Shown here one piece after another: positions 60,637-64,000 of a stretch of 64,000 nt of DNA. The stretch's first letter is position 1. Each line of letters starts with the position of its first letter. The notes under the pieces are model-generated. The model was given only the letters and a program-made list of their open reading frames with translations, did not search any database and was not told where the DNA came from. The stretch is taken from contig BQKZ01000428.1 in the NCBI GenBank assembly GCA_036244855.1, positions 67,681-131,680 on the forward strand, written 5' to 3'. The position numbers and the translations under genes are program-made. Origin of the DNA: Temnopleurus reevesii (taxonomy: Eukaryota > Echinodermata > Echinoidea > Temnopleuroida > Temnopleuridae).

Positions 60637-63016
60637 GGAAATGCCCCCGTGTAATCCATGGAACTTATACATGACAATTGGCCTAAAGCCGCGAAGAGAC
60701 TTGCTAGACATCCGTAGAGATATGGGCAAGCACAACCGACCAACAGTACGCATGCGCGTGAAGTAAAGAATAGTATGGGACTTACAAGAGATCCTTGCGG
60801 AACGTCCCAAACTGAGTCGTCATGAGAGTGAGAGTTACAGATCGAGCGCTCATTTCGCTGATCTATGGATAATGAAGATAGCGCCTATGTCAACGTTGCA
60901 GATAGAGAGGGTGACAAGCAGCGAAATGGTCGATACGAAATCTCGCGAAAGACGAGATTAATTCTCTCGCAGAACGGACATCATTTTTGAAGAATGCTGC
61001 AGCCGGGAGCGCACATGATATTACAGTGGCGGACATTTAATCGTATGAACGATAGCTACTGATGACAACACTATTGCCCATGTGGGATAAAATAATATTG
61101 TAGTTCCTAACTCCCGAGTCGACGTCTTGTTCGACCCATTAGTGCAGTGAAAATCATTTCCGAAGGAATATTTTCAGCACAAAACTTAGCTCTAACAAGG
61201 ACCCGTAATGGGCGAGTTATTCATGAAGAACTACATCGAATGATAGTGCGACGTATAACTTTATTTATTAAGAATCCGAAAAAGATGTTAAATACAGGAT
61301 TTCTCGACAATCATCTTAAAAATCACCATAGTTACATGCCATTTTTTGTATACATTTCTTTCTGCAAAACATATCTTCCAAGAAATAACGTTTAATCTAA
61401 CCATGTCACATGTGTATTCTTATCCGATGATTTTTATACAAGTTTAAGGGAAATAATTTATATGACGATTTAACATTTCATTTTTTCACTAATGGGGTGT
61501 TGTTCAAAAACAACTACAACTTCGCAAATTGTAACGCGCATTTTCATTCGCGCACAGCATGCGCATTTAACAAGACGCGCATGAAACAATGATTTTGATT
61601 GGCATGTTCCGATCAACTGCAACTTGCGATCAATTGCAACTTTTGAACAACAACCCCTAAGGTAGATATCATGCAACGTACACACGAAGCGCGGTTACAA
61701 ATCGAAATGAAACTCCAATACAAAATTGTTTTGAAGTGAAGTACGATTTATTCAGGTCAAACAATTCATACCCAATTTAAGATATTTATGATCACTAATC
61801 AAGAAAAAAAATATTCATTTTCTTTACAAATTCAAAGGTTAACCGGCGATTTTCAAACGTAAGGTATATTGAGGGACCAATGTAATAACAAAAGTAGAAT
61901 TATTTTGTATTTTAATTTTTGTACTTAAAAGTGTGTGAAGTTATCGTGACAATATAGATGACGTAATTATAATCATAAATGCACTGGCAATCAAATACAA
62001 GTATGAAGTATGAACACATAAGAGATACAATTTCATTTCCTTTATAATATCTTTAAAATACATAATGATAACAAGTATTTAGAACAAGAAACTCTTTAAA
62101 CCATCTTTAAAATAAGTTAAAGTAGAAAATAATAACCACATTCCTGTCAATAACTTAGTGATCTTTACGAGGACGAAACAGTAAACATTGCTAGTTCTTA
62201 ACGATAAAAATATATCATATGTCTCGTCTAGAAAAATAGGATGACCTATCTTGTATTTGTTGATGTAAGTATAAATATCTCTATCTTAAAACGACATACA
62301 GGGTGAAACTACTTGACAATCAAATGAAACGTGTAAGTTTTCTTTTTTTTTATTATCATTAGTTTCTCTTAAAAAGAGTCATGATTTCTGAAAAGACAAG
62401 AAATATATTTGTAAAAGCATTAATGTGATTAAAACTGCGAACAAATGCTATGGAACGTGCCAAACAATCATGTGATACAATAGGCCGCCAATGATCACAC
62501 AAGTTTAAGAAGTCGAAGATGGGTATACTGGTATAGCAATGTTGAATGATGATTTAAATATCATTTTTTTTTTCGAAATAGGTATGTTTGCTCATGAAGA
62601 AAACGCGGCCCATAGCTTCGTATTAGCTTAGTTTTAAATGAACTTCTTTTCCAGAAATCAGGATTCTCCATAAGTTCATTAATGTGAATAATATAAATTT
62701 TCATGCGAATATAGTCAGAAAAGTACTATTATATAAAACATATCTGATGGATACAATATAATACAAACGGTTTCATACTTCGATAGTCGCCAATGGAAAC
62801 TTCTGTTGCGTACTTGCAGTTGTATTTATGATATGATTACACAGACTTAATCGGAAATATGTGAAGCTTGATTCAGTTACCAAGGGCAAATGCTTCAGAA
62901 CATCTTTTTAAATAATAGATTGATAAAATATGTCATAATGATTTCTATTAGAAATGCGACTTCAACATCAAGTTTGCCAACCGTTATCTGCTCTCTCTGT
63001 ATGAAAACGTTTAGAC

Positions 63017-63022
63017 AATAAA
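63017..63022 (+). terminator. AATAAA polyadenylation signal candidate (proximal)
   Basis: Canonical hexamer about 2.4 kb downstream of the stop codon, in the context GACAATAAATTC. The downstream U/GU-rich element is not obvious. Confidence 0.25.
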
Positions 63023-63801
63023 TTCTGAACATTGAACAAAACTGCAAGACCAATTAAATGTAAACGGAACAAAGATTTTTAGAGCGGTTAGAAGCAGTGC
63101 TGTATGGCATTGAACATTTATGTCCTAATGACAAGAATTTCTTCCAACCTATTATATTATGCCAGGGTAATTAAGCTTTGATATTTACAAAAAATATAGT
63201 GTTGCCAACTGTTCACAGGCATTTTTTTCCGCCAGCTATATAACGCTACGATATCTATTTAACGTGTTTTCTTTACATTGATTAACATTCAAACTACATT
63301 CGCATTCATGTTTGTTTTGTATTCAACGTTTCCATTTTATTGGTATATGAATACAAGATGTTTTGAGATTTATAGATATGTTATTTATTCTGTACAAAAT
63401 GCCAAAGTTGATAAATGTATTCGTGAAAAGTGTTTTACGAACATGAAATATACGATATTTATAGTTTTATTTCTATTTTTGAATCACAAAATATTGTGCT
63501 CTATGTGTACAAAGTGTCGTGGATAATGGTTTGCACGTTGATAAGCACAAAGAAAAAATATGAAAAGTGAAAATGATAAATACAGTTAATAATGAAACTC
63601 AAAAATTAGTTTTGTTATTCGCAGTGACAATTCAGCTACTTTATGACAATCAGCATACACTTTTGTTTTGATCGTATATTTTGATATGTACAAATTTAGA
63701 GAAAATTATGAAATTTTAAAGTGCTACGAGTGTTAGCCTAGGGACAAGTTCCTTTTTATTTTTGTACGAAATGATATATCTTACAGTAATCACAAATATA
63801 A

Positions 63802-63807
63802 AATAAA
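63802..63807 (+). terminator. AATAAA polyadenylation signal candidate (distal)
   Basis: Canonical hexamer in the context AAATATAAAATAAAGAATTT, followed within about 15-40 bases by TG/T-rich sequence. It is a better overall candidate than the AATAAA at 63017, but unproven. Confidence 0.35.
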
Positions 63808-64000
63808 GAATTTTGTATGTTAACTAGTGCTACATGTTGAAGTGAATAGATACATGAATTAAACATACAGTATTTTTGTTTCATGTTTGCTCATGTCACA
63901 GAGAAAAGTTATCTTTACTTTCTCTTCAGAATAGTGATCCTTTGTGTGGACACAAATTAATGAGTAATATTTATTAATAATGTCCGAATTTACACTTATT

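Larger units (their letters stand above)
60637..63830 (+). other. probable chordin 3' UTR and downstream flank
   Basis: No further coding exon was found after the TAG. Canonical AATAAA hexamers occur at 63017-63022 and 63802-63807, and an ATTAAA at 62428-62433. This suggests a long (2-3 kb) 3' UTR or alternative ends. The real cleavage site cannot be read from sequence. 63830-64000 is AT-rich with nothing recognised. Confidence 0.4.

Overview
The window is metazoan genomic DNA: AT-rich, intron-rich and full of microsatellites and short foldback elements. There is no bacterial-style gene packing. The only gene I can support is a complete or near-complete chordin orthologue on the + strand (signal peptide, VWC1, four CHRD domains, VWC2, VWC3, VWC4, basic tail). 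Gene structure, VWC/CHRD sequence and repeat style suggest an invertebrate deuterostome, most likely an echinoderm such as a sea urchin. The species cannot be fixed from the sequence alone.

Layout. 1-16259 is upstream DNA with simple repeats, one long foldback element (8194-8322) and no convincing gene. A likely signal-peptide exon is at 16260-16320, followed by a ~6.1 kb intron holding a second foldback family and a pol III B-box. Exon 2 (22378-22481) carries the first half of VWC1. A 23.5 kb intron (22482-45953) follows, with no nested gene seen but at least five foldback/TIR elements. From 45954 to 60636 twenty further exons are packed into 14.7 kb. 60637-64000 is 3' UTR and downstream DNA.

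The 22 proposed exons sum to 2754 bases including the TAG stop, a 917-residue protein, and every junction keeps phase. Each CHRD domain begins after a phase 1 intron, and every VWC domain is cut by a phase 0 intron just after its CxxCxC motif. The product should be a secreted BMP antagonist: the VWC modules bind BMP2/4-type ligands, and two linkers resemble the sites where Tolloid/BMP1 proteases cut vertebrate chordin.

The most notable features beyond the gene are: an open reading frame through the exon 2 acceptor giving a second possible hydrophobic N-terminus; a tandem copy of the exon 18 donor site and a decayed copy of the exon 13 acceptor; a 72-bp satellite and other tandem arrays in the introns; two foldback families with two copies each; one element with a 30-bp perfect TIR and near-perfect 8-bp target duplication; and two hammerhead-like motifs typical of Penelope-like element ends.
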